Source: Anas platyrhynchos (Eukaryota > Chordata > Aves > Anseriformes > Anatidae). Taken from it: a stretch of DNA of 64,000 nt. The translations under genes and the position numbers were made by a program. Below are positions 15,101 to 30,100 of the stretch, in pieces (within the stretch, counting starts at the first letter, position 1; each line of letters starts with the position of its first letter). Under the pieces are notes generated by a model. The model was not told the origin of the DNA, ran no database searches, and saw only the letters and a list, made by a program, of their open reading frames with translations. Location of the stretch: assembly GCF_047663525.1 (NCBI RefSeq), contig NC_092606.1, positions 1,681,501 through 1,745,500 of the forward strand, written 5' to 3'.

Positions 15101-18100
15101 TGCAGTCAAAGGCTTTTCTGAACGGGGGAAGCATACAAACTGCAAATGTAAAAGCTGTTACTGCAAGAATTGGTAATTTCCAGATGAAATAATTCTTCCA
15201 TTTTTGCAGATATGAGTAGAGAAAATATACAGTACTGTAATTTTGCATTATATGCTATTTTTAAGTAGGGGAGGAAAAAATTGAGTTGGCAACTTTGACA
15301 TGGAAGATACTCTATAACAGGGTACAAAATATCAGGAATAATTTTATTAGCAAAGACATTTAATTTTCATATTACTGCTTGGTGAAATTCCAAGTCAAGT
15401 GAGCTGTCAAAAACGTAGCACCTACAGTGTATTCTTGAATGTTTACTTTGGTTTTGAAAGCACTTTTTTCGTAATATTTTTCTAGCCTCTTTTGGTGGTA
15501 GCTTGACTTATGTAGCTCTTCTACGGTACGTGAGCTTTTGCCACAGAAATCAGTGATTAATAATTGCCATTTGTGGCAGGAAAGATTTCTTTGGGTCGTT
15601 TAAAGGGGTTAGCCGATCATGTGCTTGTTGCTAAACTTTTGAACTTTGAAGTATTAATTAGAAGCTATTTTTATTAAACTCAAACAAGTCTGTATTCTCT
15701 TATGGTGCCAAGCTAGATGTTTTTCCACAAGGAGGGTTTTACTCCACTGAATTCTGTTCCAATCTCCTAGCGGAGCGTGCTCTGGACTATCTGTTACCAA
15801 TACTTCTGTGCTCATGTGTTCCTCTCTGTATGTTTGATGCATTTCAAGCTATGAACTGCTGATGTTCAAGTCCTTTTTTATTTTTTTAAGTTTACCTAAG
15901 TTAAAAAGCAGATTTTTTTTTTCCTCCATTTTCTTCGATCTGTAAATCTAATGTCAAAAAGGGACAGTATCCCTTTGTAGTCCTCAGTGCTGAGAAATGG
16001 CAGACCAGGCACTGGGAACCGTTAGGTTTGCAAGCAATATTGAACACCCCGAGTGAACCAGAGCAGCGGGGTGGGGGCTGTTGATAAATAGTAGACTTTT
16101 CTGCTGTAGTGATATAGAGGTTTTTATCCTTTGGCTATTGAGATTTCACGTTGTGTAGCTTTCGGACGTGGGCAGGTAGGTTGCTTGTGCTGGGAATTAG
16201 TGAGAAGACACCAAGCTGCCTCCCATGCAGCTGACCTTGGCCTGGAGGGAAGCAAGTTTTTCAGTTTTGCTCTCCGAAGGGGATACTGTCTCTTTAAACT
16301 TTGCTATAATTCTTTGTGTGGAAGGTAGATTATACTAATGTTGCCTGATTTCTCTTGCATATACTTCGTATAACCCTTTGAGCACTGCCTGCATGCTGTT
16401 AGTTCAACCGGGCTGCTTCTTTTAAACCAAATTTATGTTTCACTCCAAGACTAAAGCATTTTTAATTAGCATCTAGTCATGTTATATGAACCTAATTTGT
16501 TCTGCCAAACGTTGCAGTGGGAGCGTACCTCGCCGGGGGTATTCTCAAAGGGTTATCCAGTTTGCTGCACTTACAAATCTGTAAAGTACCTTTTTCTTTG
16601 GCATTACTGGAGATCTCTGTATATTTTAATCAACTTCAGGTTTTTTGCTGCTTTTCTAATGTCTTATTTCAACTAAACATTTCCTGTGTGAATGTGCCTT
16701 CTCAGACCTGCTTTGATATCTCTCTTCTGCAAGTATTGACCTGCATGCTTTATTCTGATAACACCCTTACGAGCTCCTGTGTATCACTATCTTTTGTGAT
16801 CTGTAAGTCCTGCTGTGTTAATAAATATTATCTTGGCATATTTTGAAAATGTGGGGGTGTGTGATTTGTTGCTGGATTGCAATCATACCTCTTTTTCCTG
16901 CAAAATACAAAGTTTAAAGTTATAGTATCCCCTTAGGCTGGTAGGGCAGCGCGCGGGCGAGCTTCTCCTCTGCAAACCTCTTGAGCTGGGTGCTTGGACC
17001 TCCCTCTGTGCCTTTCTGAAACCTTCAATGTCAGCTAGACAAAAACTTTTTTAAGAGAGCAGCTTGAGAGGGATCGAATAGACCAGACGTTCGGTGGCAG
17101 GGCTGTTTCTGTGCATTGGTTTTGAGGGCACGGTGGTAGTTGGAACTGAAGACATATCCTGGTACCTCTGTCCCCAGGTCGCCCCATCTGTATTTCCCTG
17201 CTGCTAGCCCAGGTTGTAAGAAGACTTAGTGACGAAGGCCATTTGGAAAATGTGTAGCTCTTTAGGCCTTTATGAGTAGGAGACCATTAAACAGTATTTG
17301 GATGTTTATTTAGCTAATCCAGAGTGAGTTAACTGGTGCCCTAAAGTATAAAGGGCCCTGCTTCGTTCTTCTCTGTTTTGAAAGTCCTAGCTTACTAAAC
17401 ATGAACATTTTCAAACACAAATGACAGCTGCAAATCTGTGCCACAGCACGGTGTCACTTCAAATTCTTCCAAATCCTGGGCCACCAACAGTTTTGGACTT
17501 TGTCAAATTAGCAGACAAGGTTAAAAGACAAAAATACTTGAGATGTGGGGTAAAGTTCGAGTGTTATGCCAGTGCAAGCCGGATTTTTGTAGTTCCTTGC
17601 CCCAAAGCCAAAAGCAGGCTAAAAGCCAGTTTTTTCTTTACACCTCTCTCATTCTACAGAACCCGTACATTATGTCTAGCCCTAAAGCTTTTTAAACAGA
17701 AGGCTTGAACATAAACCTGAGAGACTTAATTCTGCAGGGCTTGTGCTATTAGTATTTGTTCAGCTAATCATACCTGGAGGAGGAAAGTAATGTTCACGAC
17801 TGCTTTAATACATTTTTGTCCAGGCTTGACAGTCAAATTCACATGCTTGCAAATAGAAGAGATGTAAAAGACTTGTTTATCCTGCAAAGGTTCCCACCAA
17901 GGGAAGGTATCTGTGGTCTTCTGAAGCCGAGCAAAAGGCACAGAGGCACCAGCAACTCCTTGCAGCTCTGTCCTGGCTCCCGAAGGGTCGAACTGAGCTG
18001 GCTCCTGCTCCCCATGCACGTTCAGAGGGTCTCTATTCTGCTGTGAAACAACGTTCATCGTGATAACAGGAAAATAATTAGCAAGGGCTTTCATTCCACA

Positions 18101-21100
18101 AGGTTTGAAGGGTTTCCTCTCCAGCAGTGCTGGGTGCTGCCTTTCAATGGAATTGCACTGGGGCAATTGAAGCTGTTGTGGACTTCAGCAGCTGAGAAAC
18201 GGGCTTTGCATTTCTCTGATTGCTGGCAAGCAGGGCACAGACAGCAGCAGTACGAGCTCTGTTCTCCTACAATTCTCATCCTGGCCCTTTTCAGGGGTCT
18301 CTTCCTTGGAAGGGGTCCGGAGCTGGTGCCTGCCACCCGTCAGTCTCGGGGCTTCTTGCTGGTAACGGTGCTGGTGTAGGAGCTGGGCTGGGTTTTGGGG
18401 CACTGATGCTGTGCTGCTAGGACCAGGAGCAGCATCCTGCATCACCCAACCACCCCAAGCATGGTGCGAGTTGCATTTATTCATTAGAGTTGAATATAAA
18501 CTGAAATATTGAAAAGTGAAACCCTCCTGTGTTGGCTTATAATCACTAAGTATATGATACAATCTTGAGAATTGCATTTTTTCGTTGTTGTTAAACTAAC
18601 TAACTCTGTCAAAGGTTTCTTTAAATGATTGAACTGTTGACGTGGAAGACTCCAGCTTGTAAATTGCCTCCAGGCATAACTTGATCCTTGATAGCTGCAA
18701 TACATTGTTATAGTTGGCTCAAATGAAGGATGGCAAAGTCTTCTGTAGATTAGATAATGTATAAAATGGTGTTTTACCTGTATCTCACCCTGTCAGTATT
18801 CTCCCAAGCTCTGGTTGGCAGCTCCTCGTGCACCGCTCAGCACCAGCAGCAGTACCAGCCCCAGGTGATCCTCAGGCAGGCTGAACGTGGAGCAGGGAGC
18901 ACGGCTTTGGTAGTTCAAACTAGGTGGGAAGGAAAGGGTAAATATTTCAAACCCTCTGCACTGGATGAAATACGAACTGGGTTTTGCTTCTAAAGCTTTC
19001 AGAAACTTCCAGCGCTCCAGCACGACTCTGTGAAGATCACTCTTTCCATTCTTGGTTTGCTAGAAAATATTTTTTTAAGGAAAAAGAAAAATGTGGTTAT
19101 GTGATATTTGAATGGATCCGACTTGGATTTTTATGGACACGCACACCCCCTTCCCTCCCTGACCCCTCTTTAAGCGGTTTGGGATTCCATGCCCATTGTA
19201 TTTCACGGGGTGTGTGTTTGTAGTCACGCCAGGGCTGGCTGTGCCAATTCCATGCGGCTCTAACTGCACTGGCAGTAAGAGCACTTAGATTTTTATAACA
19301 AAACTCAAATCTCATGTTTCTGAAAGCTACCAAGGTTACTTAGGAATGCTGTTTTATTATGATATAGTTCACTAAAATCCATTGATGCATCCCTTTCATA
19401 TTTGCCCTGCTTCCACAGGGCAGTCTGCTGCATGTTCTCCAGAAGGTGCTAAGAAATCAATTTTAACCTTGCCAAAAAGGTTGCATATCCTCAAAGGAAA
19501 GCGTTTTCTTAGAGATTTGTATGGATTTATTCTTTGCTCTTTTTTGGATGAGATTTAATGCTTGCCATCAGTTCAGATGCTGTTTGTACAGAAAGTTTCC
19601 TGCCGGAGGAAATGGCAGGAGCTCAATAGCAGGTGTCTTTGCTAAATGCGATACTTAGACTTAATTCCTTTTTTCCCACATAATCACGTCTCGCTTTGAA
19701 AAAAATATTCTGATGCGCATGCATCTTCTTATATTTTGAATTGCCATAACAGCAAAATGAAGGTTTTATTGCATCCGAGGTTATAAATGCAGCGTTTTAA
19801 CTGGAGCGGTTTTATTCATTAAACGTATCTGCGGTCTTTAAGCAAAAGGCTGTTGCAGGAGCAGTTCTTAACAGCGCTTAATAAAACAATCTTGTGCCAG
19901 TAATAAAGATACCCACATCATAAAGAGTTCTCTAGGGTCAACCAAGAAGTGCTTTTCACATGTAAACTGCTGCCTCGCTTATTAGTCTGGTGGCGAGTTG
20001 CTCTGCTGCCTGTCGAGGGAAGAGAAACGCTCCCCTTGTCGTTATACAGCAAATGTGCTGAGAGCTTAGGTAAGCCTTTCGTCCTGCTGCAGCTATGGCA
20101 AAGGTTAGGACTGTGCTTCTGTACAAAACTTCTGACTCATGATAAATACAGTTCATGGCCTAGCTAAATATAGCATGTTTTTTTTTGCAATAGAATAAGA
20201 CTTTTTTTATAAAACCTACTTTACCTTGAACTACAGACAGTCACGCAGAACTTTGTATTTTTTGTACTTATTAAATTGTTTGGGGACTGCTTTAGCTGTA
20301 GACGTTTTGTATCTGAACAACATCTTTCCTGTAGTAGAATACTTTCATAAAAGTTTATTCCCCAGAGTAATACTTCTGCAATCAGTGAAACAATCCAAAT
20401 AAAATGCATAGACGAGAAGTGTGACATTTTATCTCAGCCCTTAAACCTATAGAGGCGGGCTTCATGCCTGCATGAATTCACGTAGAGAATGGTAAATATT
20501 AGCTTGTGAATAACAAAATCCTTTTCTGCCTTCCCTGCCAGGATTACAGGGGAAGCGCTGGGAGCTCAGGGCTCCCATCCGATGCTGTTACTGATTCTGC
20601 GTGTCCCCGAGCCAGGATCGGTCAGCAGAAATGCAGTGACCTGCTCCTTTAGGATGCGCTTTCAGCTCCAGCTCCTACCGGTTATCAAAGAAAGCATTCA
20701 CCCGAGATTTTGCAGATCTTCACAGCAGGATCATCACTCTTTCTTGCCACACCTTGGTGAACGCTGAGACAATAGCCATGCTTAAATCTGTGCTGGGTTT
20801 TGAAGTCAACACAAATTGAAAGGGAAAGGTTGCTTGGTACGCTGTGGTATTTTCAAGATCTCAGGATTAATTACAGTTGGCTAACATTTTGGAGGTGATT
20901 CTGGCACTCTTTAATGCTAGTGAAACTCTCATTTAGCTTCTCTAAACAAAACCTTATATTTGAGAGCACAAGGTATGGTTTCTTGTGATAAATTACCGAT
21001 CCCTTGCAAGTCAGCTCCTTTTTACCTCAGAGCCTTGTTTCTGTTCAGTTTTGCCCTGAGCAGGTGATTTCATCTCGCCTGTTTACCCTTCTGCAAACTG

Positions 21101-24100
21101 CTTGCTCTACAAATTTAATATTCGAATGGCACTTTGAAATGTTGCCCTGTATATTCAAGGTGCTAACGCTTATTACTGAGGTGCTGTCAGCTGCACAGGC
21201 AGCAGCTGCGTGAAGGCTGTCCCTCAGGACACTCCGATAGGTGACACACTGCACGGAGACGTTTCTCTTTGTTGTAGTAGCCATCAAGCTCTATCATTAT
21301 ATCGTATACTTGTTGGACTTTTTAATTAGCCGTGGATGTGGGTCGTGCCTGGAAAGCAGCCTGAAGCACGGCGTGCTCTCCCCTCCCAGTAAAATGAATA
21401 AACGTCGGTGGAATATTTTGTTAAAAGGGCTTAATCCTCAGGTGGTGCAGCCACCCTGAGCGAAGAGGGCGGCTGGGATGTCGCCCTGGGTCTGCCCTGG
21501 CTGTGCTGAGGCCGAGCTGTGCCTCCTGCCTGCCAGCCAGGTGAGGCCCTAACGCTCACAGGAGCCTCGGCACGGATGATACTCAGGGAATGTGTTTGCT
21601 TCGCCTTGGGACCCTCTGACCGTAGGCCCTGAGCAGCGGCTGAGCGCCTAATCCAAGCTGACAGTCGCTAATGCTGGGAAACAAATGCCAAAGGTAGCCC
21701 AGCAGGGCTTTTTAAAACTGCTCAAATGAAAACCATCCAGCCCCTGGCTCTGGGCGCCTTCGCTGCGGATCAATCTCAGTCGAAATGTGAGAGATAAGTT
21801 GTGTGAGCAGCAGGCAGAGCCTGGCAGGAGCTGGGCACTGCGTGGTCCCCTCAGCTGGCTTTAATGTAAGCAGCCAGACCGTATCTCACACCCGCTCACG
21901 GCAGTGAGAAGAACCTAGTGGCCCATATAATTGCTGGGTGAGTACGAATGTTTGGAGCTTTCTGCAAAATAATTGGATTTTCTCTATCCTTAAATGAACA
22001 AACAGTGTGTAAATGCTAAACCGGGATCTTGGCGATATCTGTTGTTTCTGAAACTTGTAGGTTTGAAGAGTCGGTCATGCGGCACCGCAGGAATTGTGAT
22101 AAGCTTTAACGCGACTTCTTAAAAATTCTTGCAGCACGTCTCTATACGTTATTTGTATCAAAGCATGCATATAAAATGGATTAATACTTTACTGAAGGGG
22201 ATGGGGAAGCTAACCAAGCTGTCTATGTGGTTGGTTTTGGTAAGGTGAAATAGCAGCTCCAACATCTCATTGAGTTAATGCTTACATCTTGCTTATAGAT
22301 CCAGTAGCCAGCATCAGAAAACTGAAGTAGTGATGGGTGCAGTACGTACTGTCTAAAAACGTCTCTTTTTTAGTGTTTCTTTGCTATCTGTAATGGGATG
22401 GTGACTTTCAGATTAAAATATGAGACACTATTCAAAGGTTGAGGCTTGTATTTAGTAAGTAGAGAATTTTTGTATTAAACGCTTAGGTATTTTTTGGATT
22501 ATTTTTGTGCAAACTAGTTTAAGCCTCATCGAAACAACAATGCACTGTGTTTATTTCTGCAGTTCTCTGAGACTCTTAGCAAGTAGCTATTATTTTTAGA
22601 CAGTGTGAAGAGATTAATGTTTGAACTTCAGCTTCTAATTGTAGGGGTTTCTTTTTCTCAGATATAGATGACTTAAAATGTGCCCCGTTTGGAAGCTATA
22701 ACAGTGGGTCTGCAGTCAGCAGCCTGGCAAGCTACGACTGGTCCGACAAAGAAGACATTCACCAGAGCAAGAAGTTCTCCTCCTTTGTCCAGGCTTCGGG
22801 AAGCGGATCCTCTGCAGCTACCTCTGTTCTTCAGAAGAAGGAGACTTTGTTTGGCAGTTCAGAAAACATTACCATGACAACCGTTTCCAAAGTGACAACC
22901 TTTTCTAGCGAGGATGCATTGCAGGATGTTTCGTTTGCAGCCTTTGCAAACTTTAAGGACTCCGGACCAATATCCAGCGGTCCAAGTGATGATGACATTG
23001 GAGACTTTGGTGATTTTGCAAGACCTTCATCAGAAGCGCAGGATGCAGCAGCCGACACAAGTCAAGAGGCAGACTTCCTTGCTACTGGCATCTCTTCCGA
23101 AATGCGCAGGGAGTCCACGGATGACTTTGGAGAATTCCAAAGTGAAAAGCCAAAAATTAGCAAATTTGACTTCTTGGTGGCAACTTCCCAAGGCAAGATG
23201 AAATCTAGTGAAGAAATGATCAAGAGTGAGCTGGCTACCTTTGACCTGTCTGTTCAAGGTAAGCCCGCTCAGAGCAGAGCAATCTCATAAAGCATGTATT
23301 TATTAAAGGCTATTTTTTCTAATCAAATTATAAATTAGCCAGTGGGGATTGTTCTAAAGACTACTGGAAACAAGCTCCTTATTGATTTCTATGACGTTTG
23401 GAGTAGAGTTCTTTGTAGAAATAAAAAGTTGTTGTGCCAAAATTTTGTAAGCATTGAACTGGGGAAGCTTGCACCAGTCAGTGAGTAAATAGCAGGTTTT
23501 GTTCTTATGGAGGCGTAGTGCATCCCTTGATACCACTACGTTCATTTTAAGTATTCCCTGCCTTTGAGTGGAAGAAAAACCTTGTTTATATCCAAACTTT
23601 TTAGGGTCTCATAAAAGGAGTTTAAGCCTAGGTGACAGAGAAATAAGCCGCTCTTCACCTCTACCGGTTTTGGAGCAGCCGTTTAGAGATCGTTCAAACA
23701 CCCTGAGTGAGAAGCCGGCCTTGCCTGTCATCAGAGACAAATACAAAGACCTGACTGGGGAAGTTGAGGTGAGGAATTGTCTGGAAAATCAGCAATGACT
23801 TTCATTGGCGTTGTGATATTAAAGGAGTTCTGTATCCCAGCTCCTTGGGACTTCAGCTGTTTCCATTTAGGGTGTATTTCTAAGATGGAACCTGGGTAAG
23901 GTTAGGTGTTTTGATTTTGCTGTTCATAAAGAAAGGGTTCTTTTCTTTGTCGTCTTCTTATGAACAGGAAATGGTTCATAAAGGAGGTTTCTTCTTTAAA
24001 GCCTTGTGGCATGGAAAAAAATGCTGGTGTCTGAATCATTTGACCTTGCAGTCCAAGCTTGTAACTGGAAATTGGTTACGACTAAAATCTAATCCTAGTT

Positions 24101-27100
24101 TTGGCACTGAGACCATTGGCTTTGAGAAATGGCTTAACTTTTTGGCTGTGTAATCGTTATTTCTCTCACTCGTATTAAGAATAGGATGGTAAAAGGACTT
24201 GGATTAAGTTCTGCTAATCCTCATTTCTGTAACGGCAAACCTGTAACAAATTTGTTGGGAGTGGGTATGTGTGTGCTTCCTTTTGAAACTAGTTCTAACT
24301 CCCAGAAATCAAATTTTAGAGGTCAGATGCAAAGAGACTATTTTAAAAATTAGGAAAAGGTATTTTCAATTTTTTCATAGCTAACCTGCAAATGAACTCT
24401 TTAAATACCTGTCTTCTGTATGTCTGTTGTGGTAGGAGAGAGGGAAATGAGTGTAGAAAGAGGATTCAGACTGTCCTTTTCTTTCAAATAGGAAAGTGAG
24501 AGATACGCTTATGAATGGCAAAGATGCTTGGAGAGTGCCCTGCAAGTAAGTGTATAGCCTCTGAAATCTTTTCCTCCTTAGTGTAGGTGCAACTTTATTC
24601 AATGTTTAAGACTGCATAGGCATGGAAAGGGTGTAAATCAGCCCGAGCAGAGCCCAATAAAATATGTTGTTTGGGGCATTGGTATCAGCACCTTGCTCTT
24701 CAGCACCGTATTTTAGAAATGGGCATATTTAAAGTGGCTTGAGGAGAGGTCATTGATTTTCTGGTAATGTGTGTCAGGTATTTCACAGCCAGAGTAATTT
24801 TCCTTAAAATTTCTTTTTACTGTCTAATACTAAAATGCAAAAAAAAAATCTGAATGCTATTATTAAACTAGATAGCAATGCATACATACACTCAAAACTA
24901 CTGTTTTAGTAATGAAAACATTGGCGGGAATGCACTAAGGTTTTAAATGTTCATACTTTTACCCTGATCTACTTAGACTTACAGCATGAATGTACAAAAT
25001 CATGAGACTGAATATAGCAGTCATTTAATTTGCCTCCTTTTTTGTGTAACAGTTTCTGTTGGTGACAATTTTGTTTGTAGTAATTATTTTAAGGTAAATA
25101 ACACCACCTTTTTATAATCTTACTTCCACCAGGTCATAAAGAAAGCAAATGATACCTTAAATGGAATAAGCAGTTCATCTGTTTGCACTGAAGTTATCCA
25201 GTCTGCTCAAGGCATGGAATATTTACTAGGTATGTTTTAATTTAGTGCCTCTCTTGCATTAAATGTTCTCCTATACTAATGTATAATCATTTTTCCCAAA
25301 ATTGTATTTTTTTTTTTAGCTTAATCTATGCCTGTATTGAAATGATGAGCAACAACTCTGCTGCTAAATAATGTAACTACTACTTAGAAAAAACAGTTCA
25401 TGACCACCTTTAATGTGCTGTGCCTATTTTGTGGTATTTTTGAGCCACAATTTCAGGAACCTTGTTCCTACAGTGAATTTATCTGTGTTTCTTTGCTCTG
25501 TTTTATTCAACAGGGGTTGTTGAAGTCTATAGAGTAACAAAGAGAGTTGAACTGGGTATCAAAGCAACAGCTGTCTGTAGCGAGAAACTCCAACAGCTGC
25601 TGAAGGATATTGACAAAGTATGGAACAACCTAATAAGCTTCATGTCACTTGCTGCTTTAACGGTAAGGCCAAAAATAAGTTATCTCTTTACTAGCAGAAA
25701 CCTCATAATTATGTGTAAAATGACTTCATGGGGTGTCCTAACTTTCATTTTTTTTTTTCCTCTTGCAAAATGGAAATACACTTGTTTGTAAAATCTAGTT
25801 TAAAGCTCTGTGTAAGAAAACTTACTTATGTGCAAATACTGTGTTATGTTAGTGACTTAAAGATGTGATACCCTGTGTGTCTGTGGACCTCTCTAACAAG
25901 GGAAAATTAGTGAAATTTTATAAGCCATTATGTGAAGCCAGAATCGTGTGGATTTACCTTGTCAGTGAAATATCCCTGCAGCCAGTTCTAATGCTAACAG
26001 TACAGGAGCATGCCATGTAGCAACACAGGAATAACTGACCTGTTTTCTTTTCTCTCTGGATTCTGGAAATGCCTAAGTTTGTTTTGGTTCCCACTGCAGA
26101 CTAAATAGTTCTTCCTCCTCGCAATAGAACTGCCAAAAAAGACTCAGTTGCTCTGAGACAGTCTGGTAGGAGCTCGAGAGCTTTCTGCATAGACACAAGG
26201 AGAGCTGGTGGGGGACTGTCTGAGCACTGGTCTTTAGGTGACGGAGCACCAGATGGGAAGGGTGCTCAAAGGAACTGTGAAAAAGAGGGCTGTGTAGGGG
26301 CCTGGTACAGAATAGATACAACTGGAAAGCAAGAAAATAAACTTGCCATTAAATATCTTTCACTTAGCTCCTGCAACGTTCACACAGAAATATGTGCAAA
26401 ATGACTTCCTTTAACCATGGTAGAACTCATATCCTTAGGGAATCATCCTTATGAGGGTGCTTGATACAGTCTTGTGTAATGGATCTCTTTAATTCAGTGT
26501 ATAGCTGAGGAGTCTCCAATCCCTCCTATCAGTGCTTCGCATCAAGCACCCATAACTAGATCATTGCTACGTTATCTTCTCCCTGAACGCTTTAATTTGT
26601 GGCTTCCTTCCTGCAATGCAGCCGTGGCCACTAAAGATCTTTGCTCCTCAGCAAGCAGCTGGGTGTAAACGAGCCCCCAGGTACTTGGTTTCTGCCTCAA
26701 AGAGCCACCTTGAGCAAAGCAGGCATTGTGGCAGTCCCTTTTTACACACCCCTTGCACACTTCAAACCTCTCATTACACGCAGCGATGCCAAGCAGGTGC
26801 TTTTGGTAACACCCAGCATTACACAAGGCCTGTCAGAATATGAAATTTACACTGCCAAGCTATTTTACTGCCTGGCAGGTGAGGTTGATAGACGAGGACT
26901 CATCCATTTGAAATCTGGCATTGTTGATGGTGACAATCTAAAAAGCTACCAGGAGTCTCTCTTGATTTAAAACAAGTAGATTAAAATTTAGTTCCTAAAG
27001 TACTTTTCCCTGGCAGATTACAGGGATTACCTTTAAGGTCTGTGCTACATTCTCCTTAGCAGTCTAAATGTTAAGCACGCTTGGAGCTGCAAACCGCTTC

Positions 27101-30100
27101 TCAAACACATGCAGTGCCTCGGAAATTACTGAAGAGACTCCTGACTCCGATACTTCTCAAAATCATCCTTTTTTGTTTCTCTTCTCCACGTGGAATACCG
27201 AACCACGTGGAACCGTGCGTTCCCCTGGTGTCACAGATCCCACACTTAAGTGCAGAGAAGTAGCCCAGCTCAGAGGCACACTCTGGGAAAGGTTAATTTT
27301 ATCTTTTAAAGGATTTTGTTGCAAAATAATTTTATGCACAGCCTTGTGGTTTTTCATTGCAAATTACAGGACGACCTTCTCATTTGCTTCACTCGTGCGT
27401 TTGGTAAACAAATATTAGAGTGTGTTTATTAATTTGATTGATCTACTTAGAGATTAAAGGGCTTTTTTCAGGATTCCAATTATTCTCCAGCCATTCAGCA
27501 GGGGAGTGTGATCAGCATACCTAGCCTATGGATTAAGAAAGAGTCCATGTGTTTTATGATCACACATTTTGTTTGTTTCTCGCATTTCTAGCCATTATTT
27601 TTAATTGTGCTACTGCCTTCAAGCAATAAATACTTCAACAGCTTTATAGCATGCATATGTAAAGCCTTCTGTAACCGTTTATCTTGTAGCTGAAATTTTA
27701 AGATTGTGTACCAGAAAAGTTGATTATTTGCAGGCTTATTCTCCCAATCTTTGCCTCCATTGGACCTGAGCTTGTCTGGCATGAAATAGCTGGTGACCTT
27801 AATTCTTACGTGGTTTGGTTAATCTTAATATCCCGTTTGGTACCGCTGTGCCATCCTGTAGATTCAGGAAAAAAACCCTTCAGAAAGAACAACAACTGCC
27901 CTTTTTGATCAGGCAGTAACACGGAATGCAGGACAATAAACACAGATACGGACACCACTTCAAACACCAGTGGAAGCCGTGCTGGCCAGCGCCTTGTTTC
28001 CTCGCAGCTGCACAAATAGCTGGTGCATACCCGCTGTTTATCTGCATCCAGTTCTTAATACGCTGCAGTTGAAATGTAGCAGCAGCTGCCCGGGCTCTTC
28101 CCTCAGAAATTTCTTCCCTTTTTGATGTGGGAACATGGAACTTAAGAATTATTTCCTTTGTAGTCTAACCCCTTTTCAAGAGCTGGAGTGTTATAAATTA
28201 ATGCTGATGGAGACTGCGTTGCAGGACTGCAAATGCATACTAATGGCTTTGATTAAATCATGCATCGGTCCGAGAAAATGTAACGTCACCTCTGACTTGT
28301 TGCCTGTGTGATGCCATAAGTCTCTGCTACAACCAGAAAAATAATTTTTATCATAACTGGATTTTTTTCAGTCATTGAAAATGCCTAAATTTTACTGTTT
28401 CATTTCTTTAGCCAGATGAAAACTCACTGGATTTCTCTTCTTGTATGCTGCGTCCAGGGATTAAAAATGCCCAAGATCTTGCCTGTGGAGTGTGCCTCCT
28501 AAATGTGGATTCAAGAAGTAAAGTAAGTATCGTGGCCTCTATCATTAAACTTGTTTTTAATTTACAGTTTTGACTTCCATTTAGGCTTGGGGTACATTTA
28601 CAAATTTCCATGGCTGTAATTTGTAACTGGAACCAAAGGCAGAATCTGATCAATAGATGGGACTCAGACCAGTCAGTGGCCTAAACTCAGTGGGCTTTGG
28701 GTGTGACATGGATGTGGAGAAAAAGGTTGAAAAGTTAAATTCTTCATTACAGGAAAGAACTGGGATACTGAGAAAAAAAATATATACAGATACAGATATA
28801 AATCTTTTAATGACTTTCTTTTATGCAATGCATCTCTGCGGATTGCCAGGAGGGGACTATTGCAATTAGTAGAGCTGGGAGGGAATCCCAGGATGTGTAC
28901 AGAGTAATTATGCCAACCAATTAATGTATATCGGCAGTTTTGCTGACCTTTTGGTTTCAACGTTATTTCAGAAAGAAGAGAAACCTGTGGAAGAGCTTCC
29001 TAGAAAAGTATGAACCTGTAAAAAATTCTTTATAGAATCATTCCTAGTTGAGTGTGAAAGGCTGAACTGCAAACTGGCCTTCAGCTGTCATTCTCAATTG
29101 TACCAATCATGAATCCTTTTCTTCTAGTCATTTTTTGTGACTGTAATACCTGATCCGATCAACTAACATGCTCCAGAGCCTCCCTTTTGTCTTGTCTGCA
29201 TGCTTGTTTCTCGTGAATAGCTTTCTGGTTTTGTGCTACTTCTGTTGTGTGGTAGAAAACTCACCGCAGCGAGGTTCTCAATTTGTAGCTGCCTGTGTGT
29301 CTGTTGCAGAAGGGTGGGGAACTCTAGGGGTTTTGCTACACGTATTGCCTTTTGGCTATATGGAGTAGGCAATGGCATTTTTAGAAGTCTGTGCAGGAAA
29401 TCCAAAGTGTGGGAAACAGGTTTAGAATATTTTTTAAATAGGTAGCTGTGAAGCACTGGGAATGCTGCTGAAGTAGAAACAGCTGTTAACTGTTCTCTTT
29501 CTGAACTGGAAGAAAAAAAAAACAACGTTATCCCCAAGAGCCTAGATTTATTTAAAAAAAAAAATAAAATCGTTTTCCCATCACATCTAAGCAGTATCTC
29601 CTAGCAACATACATTGAGATGTTTTAAGCTTGTTCATGGCTTCATGCGCTCCTATTGTAAAGCAGATTCAATTACCAGAAAAAAAGGGACCAACCTGAGC
29701 CAGCAGTATGGTAGGATAATGCTAATATCAAGAATTGCACCTGCCTAAGTTATGGCAGAATTTGACCCTGTGAAATAAATGCGATAGCCAGCAGAAGAAG
29801 GTTTTGTTTCCTAGAGGACACACGAAACAAGATGAGTTAGTTACCAGGTGTCAGATGAGAGAATACCCATCGAGTTGCTCCCTCTCACACACCGTGTAGC
29901 AGACTGAGCACCATCAGGTGTGGTGGCTGAAGGCTTTGTCCACCTGCAAACATTTCTGCAGACTAAACTGAAATATTTGTCTGCCTGCTCTGCTTCTGCA
30001 AGTGGAGACGGCTCATTCAGAGTGAGAGGGGCCAGGTTCTGCCATGCTGTGCCATCTGGGGGTGAACGCCTCTGCGATAGCCATTTTCCACTCTGTTTGA

